Assembly (NCBI GenBank): GCA_015680685.1 | Contig: MNCI01016353.1 | Coordinates: 384,056 to 448,055 of the forward strand | Source: Gnetum montanum | Lineage: Eukaryota > Streptophyta > Gnetopsida > Gnetales > Gnetaceae | Reading direction: 5' to 3' | DNA: 64,000 nt | Part shown: positions 47,979-59,036 of the stretch, one piece after another | How positions within the stretch are numbered: position 1 is the first letter of the stretch | Layout of the letters: every line of letters begins with the position of its first letter | Translations under genes and position numbers: made by a program | The notes under the pieces: generated by a model | What the model saw: only the letters and a program-made list of their open reading frames with translations | What the model was told of the DNA's origin: nothing | Databases searched by the model: none

Positions 47979-49365
47979 TGCCCTTAATGCCCTGACAAAC
48001 CCACCTTCAAAGAGTCTGTAGGCTTTAGAAATGTCATTTGGAACAAGAGTTAAAGTCTTAACCGCAAGAATTTACCAAAAAGAAAACAATGCATCTACCA
48101 AAATATATACACTAATGATACAATCGGCAATGAGGTGAACAATGGAGAGAAGGATGGAGAGAAGAGAATGGTATGGAATCCCAAGAACAAGGTGGTGTAT
48201 GGCCCCTTGTGTGTTTGATGATTAATGTGACTTGGCAAATCTCATTCCAACTCCGGCCTCAAACCAACCACATCTAGTGACTTCGCATCAATGCATTCGG
48301 TTAAACCATCCACTTGGATAACAAAAATGTATCCTTCAAGAGCCACCACCATACCAATGAAACAAAGGAGAGAATGGGAAATGAGAAGGGCCTTAGTTAG
48401 AGGAAACACTTTGGGTTCTATAACCAGTGTTTGTAGCCCAAGTTTATTCGTCTAAAGGGTGTGCTTTGAATTCTCACTTTGTTGTTGTTTTTTTTTTTTT
48501 TATGTTTTGTGTTTTTATGCGTGAGAACCACACCATGCAAAGAATTTTTATTTTTATTGTCTTAGCTTCCGATAGTTGGGTAACATCGGAATGGCAGAAA
48601 ACTCAAGAAGAAACATTCAAGCACCCAAGAGAATGACCAACACAAAAGCATCAAGTTTCCTTGAAGTCACACCCTTTTCAATCCTTGAGTCCTTCCTTAG
48701 TTTGAGAAATACTTAGTTACCGATTCGTTAAAGTTCTTATTAGAAGGGAACTGTACATTTCCAAGTCGAGAGAGACCATAGAAACTGGTGGATAGATAGA
48801 TGAAGTGAACTCATTGTCTGTCATATCAAAAGAAACATACCTTAGTATCAACATTGTGACTTAAAGGTAAAAATCAAATATTAGCAATCAATATGAAAAC
48901 AGTTCATACCATCATGAAGAACGCTTAGTATGGGACAAAGTTACAGGGTGGATGGCACACACACATACACACAAAAAGTGGAAAAGTATAACAATGATGT
49001 AAAATAAAAACTAGAAAAGTTAAAGAAATTTGTAAAACAAAAATGTGTAAAACAAAAATCAAAAAAGAACTGAGGGCCTCATATGATTAACATAGGTGGC
49101 CATCTCCCCCATGACTGAGTGGAAAGGGAGAGATCCGAAATAATGAGCATCTGTTTGAGTTTCTTAAAAGTGTTCAACTTCTCTCAAATGATGATCTTAG
49201 ATTAAGGGGTGGAAGTTGGCGACGCTCATATTCCAATGTGTCTATGCCTTCGTTGTTGGCATGGGTTTCCTTAGTTCGTTCTATGCATATTTGTCAGCTC
49301 CTTCTAGTAGCTGTCAACCACGGGGTGTCTACTACTTCTTGTGTGGTTGCTACATACAGGCATCT

Positions 49366-52300
49366 TTATTGCAAAGTTTCAAGGGCACACTTGTCACATG
49401 GAGGCATTTCCTCCATGTCATCACCGGATGAATCACTGTATGTGATGCATGGAACTTTCCTCTTCTCGATCTTTCCACAAATGTTTATCTTAGAGATTTC
49501 TAAGGAAAGATCGTGGATCCTAAGGCATGTATCTACTGTACTTAGCCATGCCCTTCCCACTATAATTGGGAAGTCCCCTTCGTTATTGTTCACTTCAATC
49601 ACCAGAAAATCAGTTGGGTAAGACCAACCACACACAGTGGTAATGATGTCCTCCACCAATCCCAAGGGAATGGTGATGGACTGGTTTGCCAGCTCTAGTT
49701 GAATGTTGCTTTTCTTAAGTTGTGGCAAGTTCCAAACATGGTACATCTCTCGTGAAATTAAGTTGACTCCGGAACCTGAGTCAAGAAGAGCCCTATGTGG
49801 TTTATTTCCGACGATCTGTAAATAGATTAAGGGCCTCCCAGGGTCAGTTAGTTTCCTGGGAAGGCGGCCCACCTTGATCCAGTTAGTTATGGTATGCGTT
49901 AATATAACTGTATGTGTTACGCTCTGATTTTGGACAAAAGGGTGCTCCGAAGTGTTAGATGGTGATGGAGGAGTGTACATGGGCCCAATCGCTTGTTGTT
50001 GCAAGAGTTTGTCTAGGCTTTTAGTTCTAAAGTAAGGTCTTCTCTTTTTACAGTTGTCAGAACTAGCAGCAGGTTGGATATTTATAGCTCTTGCAGCGTG
50101 ACATTGCCGCGGTTGAGGAGGAAGTTCCCCTTGCATTGTTGGAGCAAGAGGTGTTATGGAAACTACTTGTGGTGGAAGAGGTGCGGATGGATTAGGAGGA
50201 TGGTGTGGATATGGAGTGTCTCCCGGAGGAGAAGGATTCCTTCTGTAGTACTCCCGAACTTGGTAGTGACGATTGGGGGTTGTGTGACTCATAGACTCAC
50301 TTGGAGAAATCGGCTATTGCACATAATATCCATAAGGGTCAGGTTGCCGGTAAGGGTACTGATGTTTCGGCGATGACATCCCCTATGACTGTGGGTATTG
50401 CCACTACTGATGTTGTCCGATGGGCTGTGGTGGAGTTCCACTTGGATAATACGTTAGTGGTTGGTGGAACTGTCTTGGGTTACTTTGTGGATAAGGTAAC
50501 CTTCGGGGTGTTTGCCGTTGGTTGAGTCTTGGATTAAGCACATACACCCCAGACTCCTATAGATGTGAGATGATGGGGCAATATCCCTTAGGATGGTCAT
50601 AATGGCAGATCTCACATCCACCGTCATCATCTAAATCAGAGTCCATAGCCACATCAGAGTTAGTGATTTTTCCCTTACCCTTGTTATGTGCAGAGCTTAA
50701 ATCTCTCCACTTTTTCTTACCTTTATCACTACTTTATTCTACCTTAGACTCTTCTACAATTTTCAAAATAGTTTCAATTTTAGAGTTTAAGGAACTCCAT
50801 ACATCGTCTACCTTAGCCATGATTTTTGTTGTTAATTTTTGGATCGGCAAGGTTTTTCGGTTCACCAACTCTTCGAGTGGTGACTCATCCTCTTTATCAC
50901 AAAATTTCACTTCCTTCTTTCGAAGAGAGGGATCACGGTTATACTCTCCCACACTTTCCCTTTTGTGTAGCTCACCCTCTTCTTTTGCTACTTGTTCCAA
51001 CAAGCTACATACTTCATGGGCTCTAAGTTGTGAGAGTCTCCCTTGGGCATAAGTCTCAAGGGTTCTTCTAGTTTCATGCCTTAGCCCATCCACGAGGTGA
51101 CGAAGTTGATCCCGCTAAGCGTACCCATGGCCTGGGCAATGGTGTAACAATGTGTAATAGCGGGCCATGGCAGCATCCAAGGGTTCGTGATGACCTTGTT
51201 TCCAGCCTTGGATCTGCTTACGCAAATTGGACACTCTGGAGTACGTTTGATACTTTTCGTTGAACAGTTCTAGCATCGTACTCCACCTCCTGATGGTTTC
51301 CGGTTCTAAGGACCGGTTCCAGCTCTCTGCTTCTTTGGTGAGTGTCCTTAGGAACAACTTAAGTTTCTGCCACTTACTGTCTATATTCTGCAAGGCACAT
51401 GCATTGTGGAATGCCTGTAAATGATTTTGCGGATCAGCATTGTATCTCTCTTCAAATTGTGGGATATTGTTCATGTCTAATCGTTTGATCCGACTGTCTC
51501 TTAAATGCCTTGTCGCAATCCTAACTGCCTCCGTTATGTCAAGCATACTTTGGGTTGCGAGTAGGGGCTCATCATGATCGTCTCTTTCATGACGCCTATG
51601 ATGTCTGCGTTGTTTCCTACTCTCCCTACGTCCTTGCCCTTGTCCTCTCTCTCGACTTTCCCGTCGAGGTCTTTCATCCTTCTTACTTTTATCCTCACCT
51701 TTATGTTTATGGTGGCTGTGCCCAGATGTGGAAGGAGAGGATGAGTGATGGGATGAAGGAGAAGAAGAAGGGGAACCATCGCCATGACAATGTTTCTTGC
51801 CTTCTCTTCGGCTGCTACGGCCCTGATCGTGGTGACGATCAAAGTGCCTGTCCTTAGTGTAAGTGGTTATTCCCTCTATGAATAGCTAGTGTTCACGGGC
51901 ATCAGAACTAGGAATATGTATCGTTGATCATAGGTTCTGATACCCTTTCTCCTCACCATTGTTAGGAGGGGGAACATCATTTGTTAAAGAACCCGTGATA
52001 AGGGGTTCCTCATCTCTTATTTCGCTAAGGACGTGTGGGGCTTTGCCCTTCAGAAAAGCATGTTGACTCTCCTGCCTTAAGTCTCTCATATGTTGGGCAT
52101 CTGTGGGATAATAATCCCTCATGTCAAAATCTTCCACAACGTATTCAGCATATAACTATTGTATGCCAATCTGTGCCAAGGCACGGAAAAGCATGCGAGA
52201 GACTGATCGATCTAGGGGTAACACAATGTTACCTTGCAAATCTCTCCATTGCAGCTATTCGTCTTGATGGAGAATAAAAGTAAAATCTAGAATATACTCA

Positions 52301-52425
52301 CCAGGATGAGTATAAACTATCTTGTATTGTTTAGAACTTGGCTGATTTGGGTTATGTTTTTTATGTTGCCGACTATCTCGTGTATGATCCTTAGGTGGTG
52401 AGTTGCTCTTATGAGAAGAAGGCAT
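49366..52425 (-). pseudogene. Gag-protease polyprotein of element D
   Basis: One frame of about 1020 codons runs from ATG at 52425 to the stop at 49366 without any frameshift, broken only by about ten in-frame stops. A basic, serine/histidine/arginine-rich stretch lies near residues 195-285. A retrotransposon Gag domain (about 300-460) has the helix RRWSTMLELFNEKYQTYSRV and a WKQGHHEPLDAAMARY segment. A zinc-knuckle-like CEICHYDHPKGYC sits near residue 600 with unusual spacing. A proline-rich region (about 640-800) is followed by the aspartic protease with LLDSGSG (DSG codons 49782-49774, residue 882) and FPIIVGRAWL. Known family roles are RNA packaging and capsid formation, and precursor cleavage. 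It aligns with the Gag at 62.3-64 kb and the protease at 3666-4160. The stops make this copy dead. Confidence 0.88.
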
Positions 52426-52537
52426 TTTTATCGGTGTGCTAATTTCACCGTTATATAAATTTTTCTTTTGATTAACCCGAAGGTTCGTTAAGGCTCACAA
52501 TGATGTGAGTGATATCCCTTATGTTCTATTCGGCGCA

Positions 52538-52837
52538 NNNNNNNNNNNNNNNNNNNNNNNNNNNNNNNNNNNNNNNNNNNNNNNNNNNNNNNNNNNNNNN
52601 NNNNNNNNNNNNNNNNNNNNNNNNNNNNNNNNNNNNNNNNNNNNNNNNNNNNNNNNNNNNNNNNNNNNNNNNNNNNNNNNNNNNNNNNNNNNNNNNNNNN
52701 NNNNNNNNNNNNNNNNNNNNNNNNNNNNNNNNNNNNNNNNNNNNNNNNNNNNNNNNNNNNNNNNNNNNNNNNNNNNNNNNNNNNNNNNNNNNNNNNNNNN
52801 NNNNNNNNNNNNNNNNNNNNNNNNNNNNNNNNNNNNN
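52538..52837. other. Assembly gap (300 N)
   Basis: The gap hides the inner part of the 5' LTR of element D and its primer-binding site. Comparison with the other LTR predicts about 440 bp of LTR missing, so the exact 300 is a placeholder. Confidence 0.95.
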
Positions 52838-53469
52838 TTACTGGGATCACAACATGTAACGCACGTGCTCGAAGTGGTCATACTGAGGCACTTAACTAGC
52901 CTAAACGTGATGAGCAGCCGATTCCTTGGCTAGCCGTACACATCCGTAGATGCTCGTAATCAAGTCGTACTCATCCCGCGTTTTAGGAGATAAGGGTGAG
53001 AGAGACTAATCGCGATGAGTAGCCGATTCCTTGATTAGTCGTACACATTCGTCAATGCTCATAATCAAGTCATACTCATGCCGCGCTAATGCAGGTAATA
53101 AATAACATGTAATAAATCCTATTCCATACACTGCAAGGTTTATCCACAAAGCTCATCTTTATTGTCGTACACAACTTGCATTCAGGTACAAAGTTGCTTG
53201 AATAAAGATTCGTTCACTTGGGGACTCTTACTGCGGGCACATGGAAAATATTCTATCTCTGGAGTGATCAAACTGCCAGAGTTTTCCTACTTTAAGCTTA
53301 GGATGAGAAATGAGGGGAGTGCCGCCTCTTATTTATAGATTTGATGGTGGACCGCGATATCGCAGGGGACGATGCGATATCGCGTACGTGATATCGCATG
53401 GGATGCGATATCGTGATGGCCGCTTTATCGCGTACGCGATATTGTGGTGCATGCAATATCGCGTCTCAT
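52838..53469 (-). repeat. 5' LTR of element D (visible part)
   Basis: This aligns with 46636-47196 of the 3' LTR. Differences are almost all C/T or G/A transitions, plus three length changes. Its palindromic array (53345-53465) is longer than in the 3' LTR, with several copies of GCGATATCGC-like words. TATAAATAAG lies at about 53336-53327 on the minus strand. Confidence 0.88.
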
Positions 53470-53476
53470 TAGGTGA

Positions 53477-54419
53477 ATTGCATTTTTATCTCGTTAATGT
53501 GTTTTAAGTTCCATGTACGAGTAATTTTTTAGCAGTTCCTTGCAAAAACTGAAATTGTTGCTAAAATTATTCAACTACCATCACCTTCTTCTGCATTCTG
53601 TTGCTTGAGTAACATGGCCATTCAGTGAAGCAAGAAGCTATTGGCAGAGGTTGAATTTAACTGTAATCTCTAAAAATATGCCTTTGCCATTTATCTTTCA
53701 GCGGTTTGGCCTGGTCTGTCAACCATCAGGCTTGTCTTAGTGGATTACCTTTACTTAGAAGCCAAGTACTAGGCTATTTGGCAGGATGAATTTTATTTCA
53801 ATCTTTAAAAATGTTGTTGCCTTTGAGTAATTTAGTCGAATGGCAAATCAAAATGGGTTCAGCTTGTTATTCAATGCATCTTTTTGAAAAAGGTCAACTT
53901 AAATATTGGAAACATGTAACCTTAGCTCTTTGGTTGTTGGAGACAAAATGTTGGTAGTCAATTTCGATTCAATTTGAAAGAGCTCTTTTTTTCCCTTAGA
54001 AGCAGGAGCAGGTGAAATGCCTCTTCTTCTCGTAATAATAATAATAATTATTAAAATTAGAATTGGAATTCACAAATAATTGGTCCTTTAGTTAGGAATT
54101 TTTTCCCTTAGTAATTGGTAAATGCACTTTGTAATTAAAGTAAAACCCTCGATGCATCATTAGTTTTAAATTTTTTTAGAGAGTTTCATTTGGTGGAAAC
54201 TGGAAATATTTAATATGTTAAAAAAATCACAAAGATTTGTTAGATGGTTACAAAACTTCAATATATTCTTTAAGAATAGGGTTAAGAAGGACTATTCTAA
54301 TAAATTGTGGAGGGAGATTCTGGGAAACTTTGTCCAATAAAATAATAATAAGATTTTGTTTTCACTCAAAGAATATGAAAATCTTCTTTCTTCCTTTTAA
54401 GTCAAAAAAGAGGATAAAA
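53477..54419 (+). repeat. Segmental duplication of the MCTP 3' flank, part 2
   Basis: This resumes the copy interrupted at 46196 and matches about 31099-32025 with small indels (for example an extra TTAGGAATTT region near 54086-54100 and an insertion near 54284). The match ends at AGGATAAAA, after which the sequence switches to a copy of 43099 onward. Confidence 0.9.
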
Positions 54420-54423
54420 CCTA

Positions 54424-54757
54424 AGCACAAACCTAAGCTTTTTTCAATAAAACCATCTTTTTTTTGTTTTACCTATTCAATAGCATAGATAAAAGATTGC
54501 TGTAGTGTTGGGGTTCCCCATGCAAAGACTTTAAAGCAAAATGTTGGACATGGAGACAGTTTCATCTTCAATCTTTGGCTGGGGCCCTTGTAAGTAATTT
54601 ATCTATATTTCTTTATTTCTAATTTGTACTTACATATTGAATGATTTCATTTTATTCGTAATGATAATTTTTTAAAAAATTGAGGGGTAAAACTATACTT
54701 CTTTTTGAGGATAATGATATAGTATCACCAAAAACTAGTTGCTTACACATTGCTCAA
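54424..54757 (+). repeat. Third copy of a 330-bp subsegment
   Basis: This matches 43099-43430 and 55963-56281, so the subsegment occurs three times in the window. It begins GCACAAACCTAAGC and ends CAAAAACTAGTTGC. A stretch of about 60 bp with no other copy (54758-54817) separates it from the next duplicated block. Confidence 0.9.
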
Positions 54758-54817
54758 AAGACGCATGGCCTTTGCCTCTCCTTGGTCGCTTGGGCACACC
54801 TTGAGAGACGCATAGGT

Positions 54818-56281
54818 TTATGTCATGTTTCCATTTTTTGGGAAGTGGTTGCAGTTAATGACAACATTGGAAATTGAAGAGCAAAGATTAGATTTTGATT
54901 TATTTTTTCAAAAAATGCTAATATAATTGAAATTTGGTTTGAACACTTTTCCAATTCAAAACAAAAGAAAAGAAAAAAGGGAGGATTATAGGTAACAGAT
55001 TTGCTCTCCCCGTTCCTAATCTTCAAACTTAAAGATGAATAAGAAACATGGAATTACCTATCTTATTAAGACCTACAATAAATTAACTTTGATTAATTGA
55101 AACCAAACTGTTGGTATATTTTGATGGTGCACTAAACTCAAATTTTGATTTTCATTGGTGGCTTTTAAGTGTCTTAAACAACTGTGAACAATGAAATGGT
55201 ATACAAATTTTCTTTTGGCAGCTTATCTGTGGTAGATTGCAGCAGCTGGTGAGTAATTTTTCTTTATTTCTTCATTTTTGATTTGTATTTACATATTGGA
55301 TGATTTATTTTAAATTCATAATAATCTAATTTTTAAATGAGAGGGAATAAGTTCAACTTCTATCCTAAGATAAAGTTATAAGATCATCAAAGACCACTTT
55401 CATATTAGGAGCCTACCATCTTTCAGTAAGAACTTTCTCTTTTTTTCTACTTTGTGTTTCATGCAATGATTTTGGCTTGTGGATCATGCTAAAAATCATT
55501 GCATATTGCATGGGAAAGGAAGTATAATGGTAAAATCTAAAGTTTTAATTCAAGGATAGCAATTGAAGAATAGAAACTAGCCAGCTGGGGTTTAACTCCT
55601 CAGGTAAGTTTCCTTTAGTATGAGTGATCCATCTGTATTGTACATTTGAATGAAATAGTTTTACTCTCACATTTTTTTTGTCTTTACAGAGAAAAACATG
55701 CAAGCAACATTGCAAATAATTCCAATAGTTTTAAGGTCAAGTTAGGGTCATATGCGTTAATGATCAATTTCTTTTTATATTTTTTGTTTTTTAAAAGTGT
55801 TTTTAATATTTTTAAGATGGTAATAATTGGTTAGTGAATTACAAGTAATTCATCAAATTTGAAAGGTTATTTGTCATCATGTGCTACAAAAGGACAAAAC
55901 AAACAAATAATCTTTCCACTCATGTTACATTCATGGAATTACCCCTTTCTAATGATATATCAGCACAAACCTAAGCTTTTTCCAATAAAACCATCTTTTT
56001 TTTATTTTACCTATTCAATAGCATAGATAAAAGATTGCTGTAGTGTTGGGGTTCCCCATGCAAAGACTTTAAAGCAAAATGTTGGACATGGAGACAGTTT
56101 CATCTTCAATCTTTGGTAGCTGGGCCCTTGTAAGTAATTTATTTATATTTCTTTATTTCTGATTTGTACTTACATATTGAATGATTTCATTTTATTCGTA
56201 ATGATAATTTTTTAAAAAATTGAGGGGTAAAACTATACTTCTTTTTGAGGAGGATAATGATATAGTATCACCAAAAACTAG
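54818..56281 (+). repeat. Duplicated block, copy 2
   Basis: This is the second copy of 41887-43437, with a deletion of about 60 bp relative to 42120-42210 and scattered single changes. It holds the same splice-like boundaries, and after 56281 it runs on into sequence not found elsewhere in the window. This suggests that the original locus continued from this block into 56282 and beyond, before the MCTP segment was placed between the two copies. Confidence 0.9.
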
Positions 56282-58676
56282 TTGTACATCAAAAGTCTAG
56301 CTTACCTTTCTAATAACTATTGTCTTTGGTTTATGTTTCATCTAATGAATTTAGCTTGTAAGTAATGCCAAAAATCATTGTGTATTGCATAGGAAAGGAA
56401 GCTTCACTTCAAGGATAGTAGTGGAATGAAAAAAAAAAACAGCCAGCCAAAGGTCTACCACATTGGGTAAGTATTGCAGATAAATTTCAATGATTTCAAA
56501 ACTAAGCCACAGGAAAAGAGCGACATTGTTCCTTGGATACAATTTCAACATGAAACGTAATCCACTTTTGAAAAAATGTTATAATAAAAGAAATTTTTTG
56601 TGATATTAGGTTTTCACTAGATGCTTTTGACTCAAGGGTGTACCACCCAAGTAAATTTTTTCCCCTCTGTAAATGGTTCATTTTTTAGACAAGTGGATTC
56701 ATATTTATATATACTTATCAAAAAATTTTGTTATTTCGGAGGAAACCATACAATCATCATTGCACATAACTTCGAATAGCTTGGCATTTGAGGAGAGAAA
56801 CATTGCCCCTTGGCTACAATTTCCACATGAAAGGTAATCTATTTTTGAACAACAGTTTTGATCAAAGAATTTGTCTATGGTATTGGGTTTTGACAGAGTA
56901 CTTTTAATTTAGGACAATATTGGGATGTCAAGCCCTACAGTAAAGCAATCATTTGAGTTTATTTCTTTTCTTTATCAACAAGCTTAGTTGTTGGCACTTA
57001 TCACATACACTATGATTGTGATGCATATAACTCAAGTGTTGAAGTTTAGATAGATTGGAAGAAACCTTGATTTATTTGTTGTCTTTGTGATCCATCATTT
57101 TTATCCCTATTGATAAATTTGTATTTACTGATGTCAATTACTTGTTGGTTTCTTATAAAAATACACAGCTCTATCNCGATGTCAATTACTTGTTGGTTTC
57201 TTATAAAAATACACAGCTCTATCTACAATTTTAAGGTCAAGGCAGGGCCTGGGCATTAATAATTTGTTTCTTTTTTTCCCTTATTTTTTCCAGTTTCTTC
57301 AAAGAGTGTTATAACGTCCAGCTTATCTCTTTTGCTAATCATTTTTTTTATATGTATGTTTGATTACGTAAATTCATATCAGTTCATTGATAAGGGTTAC
57401 ATGTGGTTATTTTGATAATGAACTGTTTTCTCTTTAGTTTGCTGATAGTTCTTCTTTCAAATCGTATATCAATTATATATATCAGAATTAGGATGAGGCT
57501 TTCTCCAAGTGATCCATTTTATATATAATTGAAATGAATTTCAAGGACATTTTTATGATCTTGTTTCTTCATCTATGAAAAATGTGAGTTTTTTTAATTA
57601 ATGTTTGAAAATGGAGATGACATCATCATCCTAGCCTTTATTATCTATAATCAAAGGATAGTACAACTCTATAAAGAAGCATATTTCTCAAAGAGTTTAC
57701 AAAAAAAGTTTTATAGTTGGCCAAAGAACGCAATTTCCCAGAAAAATGATTTACTAGTTTCTCAGCAGAATTCTGTGTAACACTTTTTAAAATTGTTGTT
57801 GGAATCAAAGATAGGCTTATCTATGATTAAGTTGGTTTTGTGTTTATAGACTTGATTCCCCCTTGCCTAAAATATATCTTTGGATAAACAGTTTCGAAAT
57901 ACCAATAACAAATATACCACATAAAGAATACATTTCTTTGACTCCTTGCTAATGTCATCCCTTTTACTGCACACTCAAAACTAAGCTATGTACTATACTG
58001 CATTCAAGTAAACTAGAAACTAGAGACATATTGAATAGAGAAATAATGATATATAAAGAGTAAAAACAATAGTGAAGAATTGCTCATTAGTAGTACCAAC
58101 ATAGGGTGTTGTATGTATGCTGTAGCTTGTCCCCTAAATGTTAAACTGTCCTTGAAAATTTATTAATGTAAGAATAGTGATATTCATCTTTTGGAAAAAC
58201 CCTTTCCATCAAACTTTAGCCATTTGTTATATAGTGTTATGTGTCCACAAACGTCTAATCCTAAAAGGCTTATTTTTCAAAAAGTCACAAAATTGGGTTT
58301 GAATCCCAAACATCATATTCAAGAAACATGTATTGCTAGACATTTTCCATCATTAGAATGGACAAGGAAACTTTCATAGAATTTAGCATGTCTCTAATGA
58401 TAGTGGAAAACAGTGTTTTCTTCGTGACTATGTTGAGTTCTAAGTTTATCAAAGAAGAATCCAGAGTTGATTTGGATATTATGAATACCATGAAACCGAA
58501 TAATCCATAGTGTCAGACTTTTCAAGAAGCATCCATGGTACAAAACAATAAATATGATGAATATTAAGCCGATAAATGATAAATATATGGGCATTGAGGA
58601 AAAAATTGAAAGAGATTTGATGACATCAATGACTTGGAGAATTCTTCTAAGGCATTGTATTAGTAATACATTATCA
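56282..58676. other. Unassigned region with repeated exon-like motifs
   Basis: Two short open segments read similarly: SDIVPWIQFQHET (about 56519-56558) and ERNIAPWLQFPHER (about 56796-56836). Each is followed by GTAATC. A segment just before the second (56740-56790) resembles 42823-42868. This looks like tandem duplication of small exons with intervening introns. The rest is AT-rich with no supportable gene. A PWLQ(Y/F)P-like motif occurs in some phytochrome-interacting factors, but nothing else supports that identity. Confidence 0.3.
57130..57224. repeat. 46-bp direct duplication around a single N
   Basis: GATGTCAATTACTTGTTGGT and the next 26 bases (to CTCTATC) appear at 57130-57175 and again from 57179, with N at 57176 between them. 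This is typical of an imperfect gap closure rather than a biological duplication. Confidence 0.8.
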
Positions 58677-59036
58677 TCATGAAAATTTGATGATATCCCT
58701 TGAACTCGTAGCCCACCATAGAGCTAGAATAAGGGCCAAGTGCCATCCCTGACATCCCCTCCTCAAAGACTCAATGAAGAACTTCAACAAATTGACTGAA
58801 CATGATTCCTTCATATAACAAAGGAACATGAAATGAATTCCTTGCAACTTCCAAACATTCGTAGACTGGACAACGTACATGTCGATAAGCTCCACCGCTT
58901 GCCACAACATAGGCAACACTGGTTTTGACACCTGCCCACTTGCTGTGCTAGGGTGATTAATTAGAAAGAAAGCCACTACATCATGTAGCCCATGAGCAAA
59001 AGGAAAAATCACTTCATCGAGGGTAGGAATGCCCAA
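58677..59036 (-). CDS. Hypothetical ORF, 119 codons, possibly transposon-derived
   Basis: An uninterrupted minus-strand frame with a protein-like composition (tryptophans, cysteines and a hydrophobic FFLINHP segment). The same frame continues upstream to about 59240 with a few stops, so it may be the end of a longer decayed protein. No family is recognised. The LTR of element E begins about 440 bp upstream of its start, so that insertion may have cut the parent gene. Confidence 0.25.
   Translation of the reverse strand: MGIPTLDEVIFPFAHGLHDVVAFFLINHPSTASGQVSKPVLPMLWQAVELIDMYVVQSTNVWKLQGIHFMFLCYMKESCSVNLLKFFIESLRRGCQGWHLALILALWWATSSRDIIKFS

Larger units (their letters stand above)
46197..53469 (-). 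mobile_element. Element D: Gag-protease LTR retrotransposon inserted in the duplicated MCTP flank
   Basis: This 7.3-kb element in minus orientation has, in its own order, 5' LTR (53469 down into the N gap), Gag-protease (52425-49366), noncoding spacer with conserved block (47978-47951), short ORF3 (47557-47426), polypurine tract (47205-47197) and 3' LTR (47196-46197). TAGGTGA stands on both sides (46190-46196 and 53470-53476). Removing the element restores the sequence seen downstream of the intact MCTP gene, which proves the insertion. The terminal two bases of the 5' LTR appear lost. No reverse transcriptase or integrase was found, so it is nonautonomous. Confidence 0.92.

Noticed and set aside
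56796-56836. Phytochrome-interacting factor gene from the PWLQFP motif
   Set aside because: Only one short motif is similar. No phytochrome-binding motif or bHLH domain was found nearby.
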